Under the pieces are notes generated by a model. The model did not search any database. It saw only the letters and a list, made by a program, of their open reading frames with translations, and was not told the origin of the DNA. From NCBI GenBank assembly GCA_021850325.1, contig JAJZMF010000004.1, positions 124,001 to 188,000 on the forward strand: a stretch of 64,000 bases of DNA, given 5' to 3'. Each line of letters opens with the position of its first letter. Within the stretch, counting starts at the first letter, position 1. Both the position numbers and the translations under genes were made by a program. Source of the DNA: Actinomycetes bacterium. GTDB taxonomy: Bacteria; Actinomycetota; Acidimicrobiia; Acidimicrobiales; Palsa-688. Positions 1 through 9,643 of this stretch are shown piece after piece.

Positions 1-122
1 CCGTGGTGGGACCTCGTGGTCACGGTCACGGCACCGGCCGGCCCGGCAGAAGTCGCCATGAGGCAAGAGGCGGACAGCAGGGCCACCAGGGCTGACTTAG
101 GGCTCAGCTGTCGAAGGAGCAT
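1..122 (-). CDS. Secreted protein, N-terminal fragment (cut by window start)
   Basis: An open frame on the minus strand starts with ATG at 122 and runs off the left edge after about 40 codons. The peptide begins MLLRQLSPKSALVALLSA, continues with a small-residue stretch and reaches Ala-Gly-Ala before VTVTTRS. This is a typical Sec signal peptide: a basic Arg and Lys, a hydrophobic core and an AxA-type cleavage site near residue 31. An in-frame TAG lies eight codons upstream, so the start is bounded. Nothing of the mature domain is visible, so the function is unknown. It is divergent from fumC. Confidence 0.55.
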   Translation of the reverse strand, partial: MLLRQLSPKSALVALLSASCLMATSAGPAGAVTVTTRSHH

Positions 123-155
123 GCAGCCACCGTTACGGTCGTCCTACCTCGCCTC

Positions 156-161
156 ACTGTA
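156..161 (-). promoter_or_regulatory. Possible -10 of the partial secreted-protein gene
   Basis: TACAGT on the minus strand fits the TANNNT form seen before many genes here. It would leave a leader of roughly 25-30 nt before the ATG at 122. No convincing -35 was found. Confidence 0.25.
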
Positions 162-292
162 GTCACAAGGTCCACACCTGTCACCCCCGTCACAGGGCTG
201 GGCCCCTGGTGGCGACCGGCCAGCGGCCCGGCCGGGCGGGCGGCGGGTTGCGCGTACTGCTCCGTCGGCTGGTGCCCATGGCACCTTTAGGC

Positions 293-326
293 CCCCGTGT
301 GCCCGGGGCGTGCGGGGCGCACGGGG
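293..326. repeat. 12-bp inverted repeat upstream of fumC
   Basis: The arms 293-304 (CCCCGTGTGCCC) and 315-326 (GGGCGCACGGGG) are complementary at 11 of 12 positions. The odd pair (300/319) becomes U-G in plus-strand RNA. The loop is 10 nt. The repeat sits in the 256 bp gap between the divergent partial gene and fumC, 40 bp before the fumC -10. It could be an operator, or a terminator for unseen plus-strand transcription. The rest of the gap shows only GC-rich palindromic runs. Confidence 0.4.
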
Positions 327-365
327 ACGGCGCCCGTGGCCGTGCGGCCGCCCGGCCGGCGGCGG

Positions 366-371
366 TAGTTT
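366..371 (+). promoter_or_regulatory. fumC -10 (leaderless type)
   Basis: TAGTTT is followed by 7 nt and then the ATG at 379. There is no Shine-Dalgarno sequence, so transcription probably starts at or next to the start codon. This site is the main reason for preferring 379 over the upstream ATG at 310. Confidence 0.5.
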
Positions 372-378
372 GCTGCCG

Positions 379-1803
379 ATGACCGCTGCCGAGCCTCCAC
401 CCGCCAAGAACAGCCCGACGCCCGAGGCGTTCCGCACCGAGCACGACTCGATGGGGGAGGTACGCGTGCCGTTGGCGGCCAAATGGCAGGCCCAGACCCA
501 GCGGGCGGTGGACAACTTCCCCGTGTCGGGCCAGCGGGTCGAGCGTTCCCTGGTCCGCGGGCTTGCGCTGCTCAAGAGGGCGGCTGCCCTGGAGAACGCG
601 GGCCTCGGTGTGCTCGACGAGGAGGTGGCCCAAGCTGTAGCCGGGGTGGCCGAGGAGGTCGCCGCGGGGCGCTGGGACGACGAGTTCCCTGTCGACGTGT
701 TCCAGACCGGTTCAGGTACCTCGACCAACATGAACATGAACGAGGTGCTCGCCACGCTGGCCACCGAGAGGTTGGGCCGCAAGGTCCACCCCAACGACCA
801 CGTCAACGCGTCCCAGTCCTCCAACGACATGTTCCCTTCGGCCATCCACGTGGCGGCCACCACCGAGATAGCCGGGTCGCTGGTCCCGGCCCTGGCCCAC
901 CTGGCCGGCGCCCTGAGGGCCAAGTCCGAGGAGTTCGCCGGCGTGGTCAAGGCAGGCCGTACCCACCTCATGGACGCCACCCCGGTCACGCTCGGCCAGG
1001 AGTTCGGGGGCTACGCAGCGGCCGTCGAGCACGGTGTCGAACGGCTCGAGGCCTGCATGCCCAGGGTCGGCGAGCTACCGCTGGGTGGTACGGCGGTGGG
1101 TACAGGTCTCAATGCCCCCACCGGGTTCGCCCAGCGAGTGGTGGGCCGGCTGGCCAGGGAGCTGCAGCTGCCGTTGAGCGAAGCCCGGGACCACTTCGAG
1201 GCTCAGGGCTCGCGTGACGCCCTGGTGGAGGCCTCGGGTGCGTTGCGCACCGTGGCTGTGTCGCTCTACAAGTGCGCCACCGACCTGCGCTGGATGGGCT
1301 CAGGGCCCCGTGCCGGCCTGGCCGAGGTGCGTATCCCCGACCTGCAGCCCGGTAGCTCGATCATGCCCGGCAAGGTCAACCCCGTGATCCCCGAGGCGGT
1401 GTCGCAGGTGGTCGCCCAGGTCATCGGCAACGACGCCGCCGTGGCCTTCGCCGGCGCAGTCGGCAACTTCGAGCTGAACGTGATGCTCCCGGTCATGGCC
1501 CGCAACGTCCTGGAGTCGGTGCGCCTGCTGGCCAACGTGGCCCGCTTGTTCGCTGACCGCTGCATCAGCGGTATCGAGGCCGACACCGAGCGGTGCCGGT
1601 CCTACGCCCTCTCCTCGCCGTCCATCGTCACCTCGCTGAACCCGTACATCGGGTACGAGAAGGCGGCCAAGGTGGTCAAGCAGGCCCTGGCGGAGGGCAA
1701 GGACCTGCGGACGGTCGTCCTCGAGAACGGCCTGCTCAGCGAGGAGGAGGTCGACCGGGCGCTGGACGTCGAGGCCATGACCAGGGGCGGCATCATCAAG
1801 TGA
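379..1803 (+). CDS. fumC: Class II fumarate hydratase
   Basis: This is the homotetrameric, cofactor-free fumarase that interconverts fumarate and L-malate in the TCA cycle. The 474-residue product matches the usual length of about 465. The N-terminus carries the family pattern EHDSMGEV followed by QTQRAVDNF. The superfamily signature [11 protein letters not shown] lies at residues 325-335, and the [12 protein letters not shown] active-site segment is present. An in-frame ATG at 310 would add 23 low-complexity residues that are foreign to the family and would ignore the TAGTTT -10, so 379 is preferred. The stop overlaps the GTG of the next gene, so the two are probably translationally coupled. 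Confidence 0.95.
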   Translation: MTAAEPPPAKNSPTPEAFRTEHDSMGEVRVPLAAKWQAQTQRAVDNFPVSGQRVERSLVRGLALLKRAAALENAGLGVLDEEVAQAVAGVAEEVAAGRWDDEFPVDVFQTGSGTSTNMNMNEVLATLATERLGRKVHPNDHVNASQSSNDMFPSAIHVAATTEIAGSLVPALAHLAGALRAKSEEFAGVVKAGRTHLMDATPVTLGQEFGGYAAAVEHGVERLEACMPRVGELPLGGTAVGTGLNAPTGFAQRVVGRLARELQLPLSEARDHFEAQGSRDALVEASGALRTVAVSLYKCATDLRWMGSGPRAGLAEVRIPDLQPGSSIMPGKVNPVIPEAVSQVVAQVIGNDAAVAFAGAVGNFELNVMLPVMARNVLESVRLLANVARLFADRCISGIEADTERCRSYALSSPSIVTSLNPYIGYEKAAKVVKQALAEGKDLRTVVLENGLLSEEEVDRALDVEAMTRGGIIK

Positions 1804-2318
1804 GCACCGTGGGGTCGGCGGCGCCGGCCGGCTGGGGCTACCAGTTGCTGGTCCTGCTGCACGTCGTGTGCGCCGTGGGCGGGTTCGGTGGCCTGCTCTA
1901 TCGTTCGTTCGTGCTGGACCTGGCCCGGAGACGGGGGGATGCCGCCGCCGCGGGTTCGCTCGCGGTGTTCGGGCAGGTGTCGCAGGTGGCGGAGGCCCTC
2001 GTCTACCTGGCGCTGGTGTTCGGCTTGGCCGCGGTGGCCGTCGGCAGCGGCACGGTGAGCTTCGGTCGCCCCTGGGTCTGGGCCGCGCTGGCAGCCTGGT
2101 TGGTGATGGTGGGGCTGCTGCACGGCCTGGTGCGGCCGGCGGAGAAGAAGTACCGGAGCACGATGCTCGAGCTGGCCCAGCTACCCCCCGTGCCTCCTCC
2201 CGGCCGCCCCACCCAGCTCGCTGCCCTCGATTCGCTCTACCGGCGGGTCGGGCTGGGCATGGGGCTGTTCAACGTGCTGCTCCTGGGCTCGCTGTACCTG
2301 ATGGTCTTCCAGCCCTGA
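1800..2318 (+). CDS. Small integral membrane protein, about four TM helices
   Basis: The 172-residue product starts at a GTG that overlaps the fumC stop (GTGA). Hydrophobic segments lie at about residues 12-35, 55-75, 82-105 and 145-168. Conserved-looking polar groups include a YRRVG segment before the last helix. The layout recalls the DUF2269 family of four-helix actinobacterial membrane proteins, but that is a resemblance, not an identification. No enzymatic motif is visible. Coupling to fumC implies co-expression only. Confidence 0.75.
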   Translation: MSTVGSAAPAGWGYQLLVLLHVVCAVGGFGGLLYRSFVLDLARRRGDAAAAGSLAVFGQVSQVAEALVYLALVFGLAAVAVGSGTVSFGRPWVWAALAAWLVMVGLLHGLVRPAEKKYRSTMLELAQLPPVPPPGRPTQLAALDSLYRRVGLGMGLFNVLLLGSLYLMVFQP

Positions 2319-2334
2319 ACCGCTGAGCCTGACG

Positions 2335-2359
2335 GCCGCCCGGCTGCGCGGGAGGCGGC
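2335..2359. terminator. Bidirectional hairpin between convergent genes
   Basis: GCCGCC at 2335-2340 pairs with GGCGGC at 2354-2359, in the 48 bp between two convergent genes. There is no T-tract. Confidence 0.35.
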
Positions 2360-2366
2360 ACCGGCC

Positions 2367-3494
2367 TCAGGGGCCGTCTTCGGCGCCGCCGGGCGTGCTG
2401 CCGTCCCGGCCCCGCCGTCCGGCCTGCTCCTGTTGCAACTGGCGCACGGCGGACTCCTCTCGGGCACGTTGTTCCGCCAGGGCCTCCCCGTCGAAGCTCA
2501 CCACTACGTGCTGTTCGGGCCGCCGCTGGTTCTGGTGGGCCTGCGCAGCCAGGGAGCGTCGGTCAGCCTCGGTGAACGGCGGTGAGACCATGGCCCTCGG
2601 CCACAGGCGGCGGGCGAGCACGACGTTGAGCTCGGCGGCGTACACGGTCACCTCGACGAGGACGTAGATCCACGCCAGCAGCCCGAGCACGATCCCGAAC
2701 AGGCCGTACACGGCGTTGTCGTGCCTCAGGTAGTGGCCCACGACGAACCCGCCCAGTTCCTGGAGGGCTGTCCAGGCCGCTCCGGCCACCACCGAGCCCG
2801 GCACGAGCCTTCGCAGCGGCACGGCGTGGGGGGTGAGCACACGGAAGGCAAACAGGTACTCGAGGAAGTTGACCACGGCGGACACGGCACCTGCGGCGAC
2901 TGCCAGCCAGAACGAGGCATGTGCTGTCGGGGCACCGGCGGCCAGGGCGGTGGTGACGACCAGGCCCAGGCCCAGCACCACCAGGAACGCGGCGCTGCGG
3001 CCCAGGCGGCTCAGGTAGCCGGGCCGCTGGGGGCCGGGTAGGTTCCACACCTGCTCCATGGTGAAGATGCCGTTCTGGGCCAGTCCCATCGAGCCCCACA
3101 CGAGGCCCAGGACGCCGACGACCAGGCCGGCGGCACTGTTGCGGTGCAGTGCCTTGATGTTGTTGCCGAGGTCGGTGCCGATGATGGGGAACTGGGTCAG
3201 AGTGGAGTGCAGGACCTGTGCGCGCAGTGAAGCATCACTGGACAGGACCAGGCTGAGCACGGTGACCAGGAGCAGGAGCAGGGGGAAGAGCGCGGCGAAG
3301 GCACTGTGGGTGAGGCTTGCCACCAGCACGCCGCCGTTGTCGTCACCGAACTTCTTGATCACCGCGTACACCACGCGCAGAGCACGGTTGCGCTGCTGGG
3401 ACCGGTCGACCCGGCGCAGGGCCCGCTCGAGTGCGTTCACTCCGCCCGGACGGGGCCGTCCCGGCGTGGCCCGCGTCCTCTCAACGGTAGGCAC
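2367..3494 (-). CDS. YihY/BrkB-family inner-membrane protein
   Basis: The product (375 residues from the GTG at 3494) has six hydrophobic segments in the spacing of the YihY/BrkB family. The first begins at the GGVLVASLTHSAFAALFP block. Near the end is the characteristic FGIVLGLLAWIYVLVEV stretch followed by GAEL-like AAELN. A charged tail of about 70 residues rich in Gln, Arg and Glu follows. The family was once called ribonuclease BN in error; its members are probably transporters of unknown substrate. The GTG at 3494 has GAGGGG five bases upstream. An ATG at 3563 would add 23 residues and lacks a ribosome binding site. The gene diverges from argJ. Confidence 0.8.
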   Translation of the reverse strand: MPTVERTRATPGRPRPGGVNALERALRRVDRSQQRNRALRVVYAVIKKFGDDNGGVLVASLTHSAFAALFPLLLLLVTVLSLVLSSDASLRAQVLHSTLTQFPIIGTDLGNNIKALHRNSAAGLVVGVLGLVWGSMGLAQNGIFTMEQVWNLPGPQRPGYLSRLGRSAAFLVVLGLGLVVTTALAAGAPTAHASFWLAVAAGAVSAVVNFLEYLFAFRVLTPHAVPLRRLVPGSVVAGAAWTALQELGGFVVGHYLRHDNAVYGLFGIVLGLLAWIYVLVEVTVYAAELNVVLARRLWPRAMVSPPFTEADRRSLAAQAHQNQRRPEQHVVVSFDGEALAEQRAREESAVRQLQQEQAGRRGRDGSTPGGAEDGP

Positions 3495-3571
3495 ATGCCC
3501 CTCATGTTCCCCGCGCCCGGGCCGTTCATGCAACGGGTGGGCCTCCGGCGGGGGCGCGATCATGGTTGCCG

Positions 3572-4780
<1,209 letters not shown>

Positions 4781-4787
4781 GGCCGGA

Positions 4788-5573
4788 GTGCACCCGCTCG
4801 AGCAGCTCCGCTACCTCGCCCGTAGCTGGGAGGTCGGTGACGAGCTCCCCGCCCAGGAGGCGGCTGAGGTCCTGGGGGACCTTGCCGGCCACAGCCCCGG
4901 GAGCCTGGTCCAGGCCTGTCGTCGCCTCATCGAGTACTTCCCGGCCTGCGGCCAGGCCTGGTGGTTGGCGGCCCGCACCCTGTCATCACCATCCCCGGAG
5001 CAGGCGGCCTGGGAGGCGGCCGAGGATCTGGCGTCGGACCCGACTCCCCAGCGGGTGGCACGGGCGGTCCCTGACGGGTCCGCCGTCTGTGCGGTGCCCG
5101 CCCGCCATGGACTGCTGGCCGCCCTCGCCCGGCACCCCGGCACCACGGTGCAGAAGAAGCCGAGGTCGGCCGACCTGGTCCTGGTGACGGCAGCGGCCGC
5201 CAGAGCCACGCCTCGCTCCTTTTTCGCCCGCCCGGGCGACCCCTCGGAGCCGACGGTACTGGTCGGCGGGCGCGCTGCGTCCGCCGTCCGTGCTGCAACG
5301 GCGGCCGCTAAGCCGGTATGGGTGGTGGTGCCCCGGGGCGCCCTGCTGCCGGCGCCGCTCTGGGAGCACCTGCTGGGGCGCTCGGGGCTGTCCGGCACCG
5401 ACCGGGAGGACGAGCGGGAGGCCCGTGCGGCAGGGGCGACCGGCCCCGAGGGCCTGCTGGGGGCGGGTAGCTTTGCCGCTGCCGTGGGCGAGCTCGGAGC
5501 AGGCAGTGTGGCCGAGGTGCTGGCCGGCCCCACGTGCCCTGCGGCGGCCGAGCTCGTGCGCTGGACGGGCTGA
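4788..5573 (+). CDS. Uncharacterised protein downstream of argJ
   Basis: The 261-residue product starts at a GTG 7 bp after argJ and is very probably co-transcribed with it. It has no signal peptide or membrane helix. The N-terminal 70 residues are helical (EQLRYLARSWEVGDELP). The second half alternates hydrophobic strands and small residues: ADLVLVTAAAA, then PTVLVGGRAASAVRAA, then PVWVVVPRGALLP. This looks like a Rossmann-like sugar-phosphate isomerase or eIF2B-type fold, but no catalytic motif can be identified. It may be a lineage-specific actinobacterial protein. I do not assign a function. Confidence 0.7.
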   Translation: MHPLEQLRYLARSWEVGDELPAQEAAEVLGDLAGHSPGSLVQACRRLIEYFPACGQAWWLAARTLSSPSPEQAAWEAAEDLASDPTPQRVARAVPDGSAVCAVPARHGLLAALARHPGTTVQKKPRSADLVLVTAAAARATPRSFFARPGDPSEPTVLVGGRAASAVRAATAAAKPVWVVVPRGALLPAPLWEHLLGRSGLSGTDREDEREARAAGATGPEGLLGAGSFAAAVGELGAGSVAEVLAGPTCPAAAELVRWTG

Positions 5574-5587
5574 GCCGGGCCGGCCCA

Positions 5588-5608
5588 GCCCGGGGGCGAC
5601 GCCCGGGC
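5588..5608. terminator. Perfect 7-bp hairpin between convergent genes
   Basis: GCCCGGG at 5588-5594 pairs with CCCGGGC at 5602-5608 around a 7 nt loop. It lies between the convergent ends at 5573 and 5620. It probably serves both directions and has no T-run. Confidence 0.5.
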
Positions 5609-5619
5609 CGAAGGGGCCG

Positions 5620-6273
5620 TCAGCCCTCAGGCGCCTGGCCCACCACGGTGACCAGGGGTGGCAGGACGATGGGGTCGTCGCCCGGGCTGACCCCGGTCAG
5701 CTCCTCCAGGTAATCGGCGACGGGGCCGGGCCCGCACCCCGCCGGGGCCTCGGCCCAGGCGTCCACCAGCGTGACCCCGGCGTCGCGCACCAGGGCCGGC
5801 AGGAGCGCGCCTATGTCACCGTGGCGTGCCGAGGGCATGCTCATGGGACGGCCACCCACGCGCCCGGCCGTGGTCACCGGTTCCTGGGCCACGAGCCAAC
5901 CCCCGGGCCGCAGGGCGGCCACCATCCGGCGCAGGACCGTGAGCGGCTCGACGACGTGCAGCAGCAGGAAGCGGCAGAACGCAAGGTCGACGGGCTCGGG
6001 CAGGAGCAGGTCCTCAGCGGACTGGGTGATGGCCACCACCTGGCCTCCCCTGGTGCCGGCCGCCGCTGTTGCCACCTCGTCCCGCCGGCCGGGGTCGATG
6101 TCGACGGCATAGATGCGCCCGGTGGGCCCCACCATGGCCGCCAGCGCAACGCTGACGTCGCCCCCGCCCGCCCCGACGTCGGCACAGCGCCAGCCTTCCC
6201 CCAGGCCGAGCCGGTGCAGTGCGGTGCGCAGTGGGCGGCGGTAGACGTCGTTGCGCAGTTCCAGCTCAGCCAT
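5620..6273 (-). CDS. Class I SAM-dependent methyltransferase
   Basis: The 217-residue product carries SAM-binding motif I (CADVGAGGGDVSVALA, residues 30-45) and an acidic end to strand beta-2 (YAVDIDP). It also has a motif like ADEDLLLPEPVDLAFCRF for post-motif I and the strand before LLHVVEP. The fold is the seven-stranded Rossmann type. The substrate cannot be read from sequence. The C-terminal part (LEELTGVSPGDDPIVLP) is reminiscent of small-molecule methyltransferases. A TAAGGT hexamer lies 9 nt before the ATG, and the gene diverges from the FtsH-like gene. Confidence 0.85.
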   Translation of the reverse strand: MAELELRNDVYRRPLRTALHRLGLGEGWRCADVGAGGGDVSVALAAMVGPTGRIYAVDIDPGRRDEVATAAAGTRGGQVVAITQSAEDLLLPEPVDLAFCRFLLLHVVEPLTVLRRMVAALRPGGWLVAQEPVTTAGRVGGRPMSMPSARHGDIGALLPALVRDAGVTLVDAWAEAPAGCGPGPVADYLEELTGVSPGDDPIVLPPLVTVVGQAPEG

Positions 6274-6282
6274 GCCGGACCG

Positions 6283-6288
6283 ACCTTA
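6283..6288 (-). promoter_or_regulatory. Methyltransferase -10 (leaderless type)
   Basis: TAAGGT on the minus strand is 9 nt before the ATG at 6273. It is preceded by GTGCCAC, as is the -10 of the PAC2 gene. Confidence 0.4.
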
Positions 6289-6391
6289 GTGGCACGCGTC
6301 GTCCGGCCGGGCGCCCGGGGACGGCGTTGGCGGAGGGAAGGTCGTACCCAGGTTGGTTGCTTGCCAGGCGACAGGAACGGGGACCGGGCGG

Positions 6392-6415
6392 CTATCCCAC
6401 TAAAAGTGGGGATAG
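6392..6415. repeat. Inverted repeat in the FtsH-like gene upstream region
   Basis: CTATCCCAC (6392-6400) and GTGGGGATAG (6406-6415) form a 9-bp stem with one bulged G and a TAAAA loop. It lies in the 230 bp divergent gap, 46 bp before the probable -10 of the protease gene. It could be an operator or a hairpin in a longer transcript. AT content here is above the local average. Confidence 0.4.
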
Positions 6416-6460
6416 GAACGCATGAAGTGCAGGCAGAGGGGCGTCAAATGGGGCCCTACT

Positions 6461-6466
6461 TAGACT
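6461..6466 (+). promoter_or_regulatory. Possible -10 of the FtsH-like gene
   Basis: TAGACT fits TANNNT and would give a leader of about 30 nt that includes the AGGGGG ribosome binding site before the GTG at 6504. Confidence 0.35.
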
Positions 6467-6503
6467 CGGGCTCCTGGCAGGAAGTACGCAAGGGGGTCAC
6501 GCT

Positions 6504-8426
6504 GTGGAACTTGCATCGCTCGGGTCGGAGACGGTCCTGCGTGGCGCAGACGTGGGAGCCGCCCGGGAGCGGTCCCGCCAGACGCGTCTGAAGCGCCTGG
6601 TCCTGGTCCTGGCCGTGGTGGCCGTCGTGGTGGTCGGCCGCACCGTGGCCGGCCTGGTGCACTACTTCCGCGCCGGTGCGCTCTCGACGGCCGGCCACCA
6701 GGCACAGGCCTTCGCCCAGTACACAGCGGCCGGCGCCGACTTCTCCCTGCCCCATCCGGGGATCCCGGCCAGCTTCGTCCCCTACGTCCCCGGCCTGCTG
6801 CTCGTCCTCCTCCTGGCGGCAGTCATGGCGGGCCCACTGCTCATGGCGGGCCGCTCGCCGCATGTGCTCTACCGGCCCGAGGAGATCGGCGTCCGGTTGG
6901 ACGACGTGGTCGGTGCGGAGGGCGTGGTGGAGGAGGTCGTGAAGACCCTCAACCTGTTCCTGGGGCACCGGACCTTCGCCGAGGCCATGGGCGGCACGCC
7001 CCGCCGGGCTGTGCTCTTCGAGGGGCCACCGGGCACGGGCAAGACGTACATCGCCAAGGCCATGGCGGCCGAGGCCGGTGTGCCCTTCCTCTTCGTGTCC
7101 TCTTCGGCTTTCCAGTCCATGTACTACGGGCAGACCAACAAGAAGATCCGTTCCTACTTCCGTGCTCTCCAGCGCTACGCGCGCAAGGAGGGCGGCGCCA
7201 TCGGGTTCATCGAGGAGATCGACGCCATCGGTGCGGCACGGGGTGGTATGGGAGCCGGCCCGGGCCGCGAGGGTGTGGCCGGCGTCGTCAACGAGCTCCT
7301 CGTCCAGCTGCAGTCCTTCGACGCACCGCCCACCGGGGCCCGGGTGCTCAACAGCCTCGTCGACGCTCTGAACAAGTGGCTGCCCGCCTCCCGTACCGTG
7401 CGCAAGCGGCTCGTGCAGCCGGCCAACTTCCTGGTGATCGGGGCCACCAACCGCGCCTCCGACCTGGACCCGGCGTTGCTGCGCCCGGGCCGCTTCGACC
7501 GCACCATCAGGGTCGACATCCCGAGCCGCCAGGGGCGGCGGGAGGTCATCGACTACTACCTGCAGCGCAAGGCGCACGCGCCCGAGCTCGATGCGCCCGG
7601 GGCAAGGGACGCCCTGGCCGGTTCCACCTTCGGCTACTCGCCCGTCATGCTGGAGCACCTGTTGGACGAGGCGCTGGTGTGGGCGCTGCGGGCGGGCCGG
7701 GCGGCAATGACCCTGGACGATGTGCACAAGGCCCGTCTGACCACGGAGCTCGGTATGACGCAGGCTGTGCGGTACTCGCCCGACGAGAAGGTGGCGATCG
7801 CCACCCACGAGGCCGGGCACGCCACCGTGGCCTACTTCGTCGCCCCGGGCCGGCGTCTGGACGTGCTCTCCATCATCAAGAGGAGCCAGGCCCTGGGCCT
7901 GCTCAGCCATTCGGAGACCGAGGAACGCTTCACACGCCGGCGCAGCGAGTGCGAGCAGCTCCTGGCGATCTCGATGGGGGGGATGGTGGCCGAGGAGCTG
8001 TTCTTCGGCGAGGCAGGGACGGGCCCGTCGGGTGACCTGGCTGCGGCCACCCGCCTGGCCGCGCAGATGGCCGGTGCCTACGGCATGGCCGACAGCCTGC
8101 TCTCGCTTGAAGCGGCGGGCGGGCCCGGCGACCTGGTGAGCAAGGTGCTGGCCGATGAGGCGTCGAGACGCGCCGCGCAGGAGATGCTGGCTTCTGCCAA
8201 GGAGGTGGCCCGCCTGACCCTCACCAGCAACGCCCACGTGGTCGAGGCCTTGCGGGACGCGCTGCTGGAGCGCGACGAACTGGTGGGCGAGCAGATCACG
8301 GACGTGGTGGGCCGGGCCGTGGCCCGTGGCCCGCGGGGCGGGGAGGGGCCGGGGGCCGCATCAGCACCCCGGGTGGTGGTGGACGTGCGTGACGGGCCCG
8401 CCCTGGCCCCGCCCAGCGCGCTGTGA
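6504..8426 (+). CDS. Membrane-anchored FtsH-like AAA+ zinc metalloprotease
   Basis: The 640-residue product has two N-terminal membrane helices (about 32-51 and 95-115) around a short external loop. An AAA+ module follows with Walker A GPPGTGKT (174-181) and second region of homology GATNRASDLDPALLRPGRFDR-like (about 313-333). The M41 zinc site is HEAGH (435-439), and Asp511 in SGDLAAAT is the likely third ligand. The Walker B reads GFIEEID: the usual Asp-Glu is Glu-Glu (237-238). About 35 extra residues separate Walker B from the second region of homology. It probably degrades membrane or misfolded proteins as a hexamer. The GTG start has AGGGGG 8 nt upstream. It is not canonical FtsH, which is likely encoded elsewhere. 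Confidence 0.85.
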   Translation: MELASLGSETVLRGADVGAARERSRQTRLKRLVLVLAVVAVVVVGRTVAGLVHYFRAGALSTAGHQAQAFAQYTAAGADFSLPHPGIPASFVPYVPGLLLVLLLAAVMAGPLLMAGRSPHVLYRPEEIGVRLDDVVGAEGVVEEVVKTLNLFLGHRTFAEAMGGTPRRAVLFEGPPGTGKTYIAKAMAAEAGVPFLFVSSSAFQSMYYGQTNKKIRSYFRALQRYARKEGGAIGFIEEIDAIGAARGGMGAGPGREGVAGVVNELLVQLQSFDAPPTGARVLNSLVDALNKWLPASRTVRKRLVQPANFLVIGATNRASDLDPALLRPGRFDRTIRVDIPSRQGRREVIDYYLQRKAHAPELDAPGARDALAGSTFGYSPVMLEHLLDEALVWALRAGRAAMTLDDVHKARLTTELGMTQAVRYSPDEKVAIATHEAGHATVAYFVAPGRRLDVLSIIKRSQALGLLSHSETEERFTRRRSECEQLLAISMGGMVAEELFFGEAGTGPSGDLAAATRLAAQMAGAYGMADSLLSLEAAGGPGDLVSKVLADEASRRAAQEMLASAKEVARLTLTSNAHVVEALRDALLERDELVGEQITDVVGRAVARGPRGGEGPGAASAPRVVVDVRDGPALAPPSAL

Positions 8427-8431
8427 GGGCC

Positions 8432-8448
8432 GGCCCGGTCCCCGGGCC
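8432..8448. terminator. 7-bp hairpin between convergent genes
   Basis: GGCCCGG (8432-8438) and CCGGGCC (8442-8448) enclose a 3 nt loop between the convergent ends of the protease and BioF-family genes. Confidence 0.45.
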
Positions 8449-8452
8449 CGGT

Positions 8453-9643
8453 TCAGCCCACGAGCGGTGCCGGCTGCAGGCCCAGGTCGGCCAGACCGGC
8501 CCGTAACGCCTCCACCTCCCCGTCGGTGTGCACCGCGGACAGGGTGACACGAAGGCGGGAGGTGCCCGGTGGGACGGTGGGGGGACGGACCGCCGGCACC
8601 ACCATCCCCCGGCGGGCCAGCTCCGCTGAAGCGGCGAGAGCCGCCTGCTCGGTCCCGCACGGCACGGGCACGATGGGGGAGGGGCCTGGCCGGCCGGGCC
8701 ACAGGGCCTCGGCATGCCGGCCCAGGGCGGCGACCAGTCCGTCGCCCACCGGGGAGCGGAGCAGGCGCAGGGCGGCCAGGGCCGCCGCCGCCGCCGGGGG
8801 CGCCAGGGCGGTGGTGAACATGAACGAGCGTGACCGGTTGACGAGCAGCTCGACAACCTCCGACGGCCCGGCGACGAAGCCACCCTGGCTGCCCAGGGTC
8901 TTGGAGAGCGTCCCGGTGCGCAGCAGGTCACAGGGCAGCTCGGTTGCAGCATGGTCCAGGACGGCGTGGGCCTCGTCTAGCACCAGCAGCGCCCCGTGGG
9001 CAGCGCAGACCTCGGCCAGGGCCTCTGCCGGGGCACGGTCACCGTCCATGGAGAAGACCAGGTCGCTCAGTACGAGCGCCCTCCCGGACCAGCTCTGGAG
9101 CGCTTGGGCCACCTCGCCCACCTCTCCGTGGTGGTAGGAGACGACCTCCGCCCCCATGGAGCGCGCCAGCCTCGTCCCGTCGACCAGGGACGCGTGGTTC
9201 AGGGCGTCGGAGCACACCAGCACCCCTGGCCCCGCCAGGGCCGGTACGGCGCCCACGTTGGCCGAGTAGCCGCTCGGGTAGACCAGGGCGGCCTCCTCGC
9301 CCTTCCAGGCCGCCAGCTCCTGTTCGAGCGCGGAGTGCACCGGACGGGAACCGCTTATCAGCCGGGCCGCCCCCGCTCCGGTCCCCCATCGCTGAGCAGC
9401 GTCGATGGAGGCTGCCACCACCTCGGGACGGGCGGACAAGCCGAGGTAGTCGTTACTGGAGAAGAGGACAAGAGCTCTACCGTTGCTGTCCGTGCCGTGC
9501 AGGCCCAGGGCGTCCAGCTGGCCCAGTTCGCGCCAGCGGTGGCGGGCACGGGCCTTGGCGCTGCGCCCCGCAACCCACTCGGCCCAGGGGCCTTCCCAGC
9601 TCCCGGGCCGCCGGCCCCCGGGCTCAGGCGACGTCAGCCCCAC
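8453..9643 (-). CDS. bioF: BioF-family alpha-oxoamine synthase (8-amino-7-oxononanoate synthase-like)
   Basis: This is a fold-type I PLP enzyme of about 396 residues. The family landmarks are present: SSNDYLGLS near the N-terminus, GTGAGAARLISGS, LDEAHAVLD for the PLP-contacting Asp, and GTLSKTLGSQGG with the Schiff-base Lys. BioF condenses pimeloyl-ACP or pimeloyl-CoA with alanine in biotin synthesis. Related enzymes use other acyl groups, and no other biotin gene is adjacent, so the exact substrate is not proven. The open frame extends to 9811, but those residues lie inside the oligopeptidase B gene. GTG at 9643 or 9658 gives a normal N-terminus with a short coupled overlap. Confidence 0.75.
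   Translation of the reverse strand: MGLTSPEPGGRRPGSWEGPWAEWVAGRSAKARARHRWRELGQLDALGLHGTDSNGRALVLFSSNDYLGLSARPEVVAASIDAAQRWGTGAGAARLISGSRPVHSALEQELAAWKGEEAALVYPSGYSANVGAVPALAGPGVLVCSDALNHASLVDGTRLARSMGAEVVSYHHGEVGEVAQALQSWSGRALVLSDLVFSMDGDRAPAEALAEVCAAHGALLVLDEAHAVLDHAATELPCDLLRTGTLSKTLGSQGGFVAGPSEVVELLVNRSRSFMFTTALAPPAAAAALAALRLLRSPVGDGLVAALGRHAEALWPGRPGPSPIVPVPCGTEQAALAASAELARRGMVVPAVRPPTVPPGTSRLRVTLSAVHTDGEVEALRAGLADLGLQPAPLVG

Noticed and set aside
144-989. 281-codon minus-strand frame across the start of fumC
   Set aside because: It is antisense to fumC. The real minus-strand gene in this region is the signal-peptide frame that ends at 122.
6456-8237. 593-codon minus-strand open frame across the FtsH-like gene
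   Set aside because: It is antisense to a gene with clear AAA+ and zinc motifs. Its translation is His/Gly/Gln-rich without any domain, a normal by-product of high-GC codon bias.
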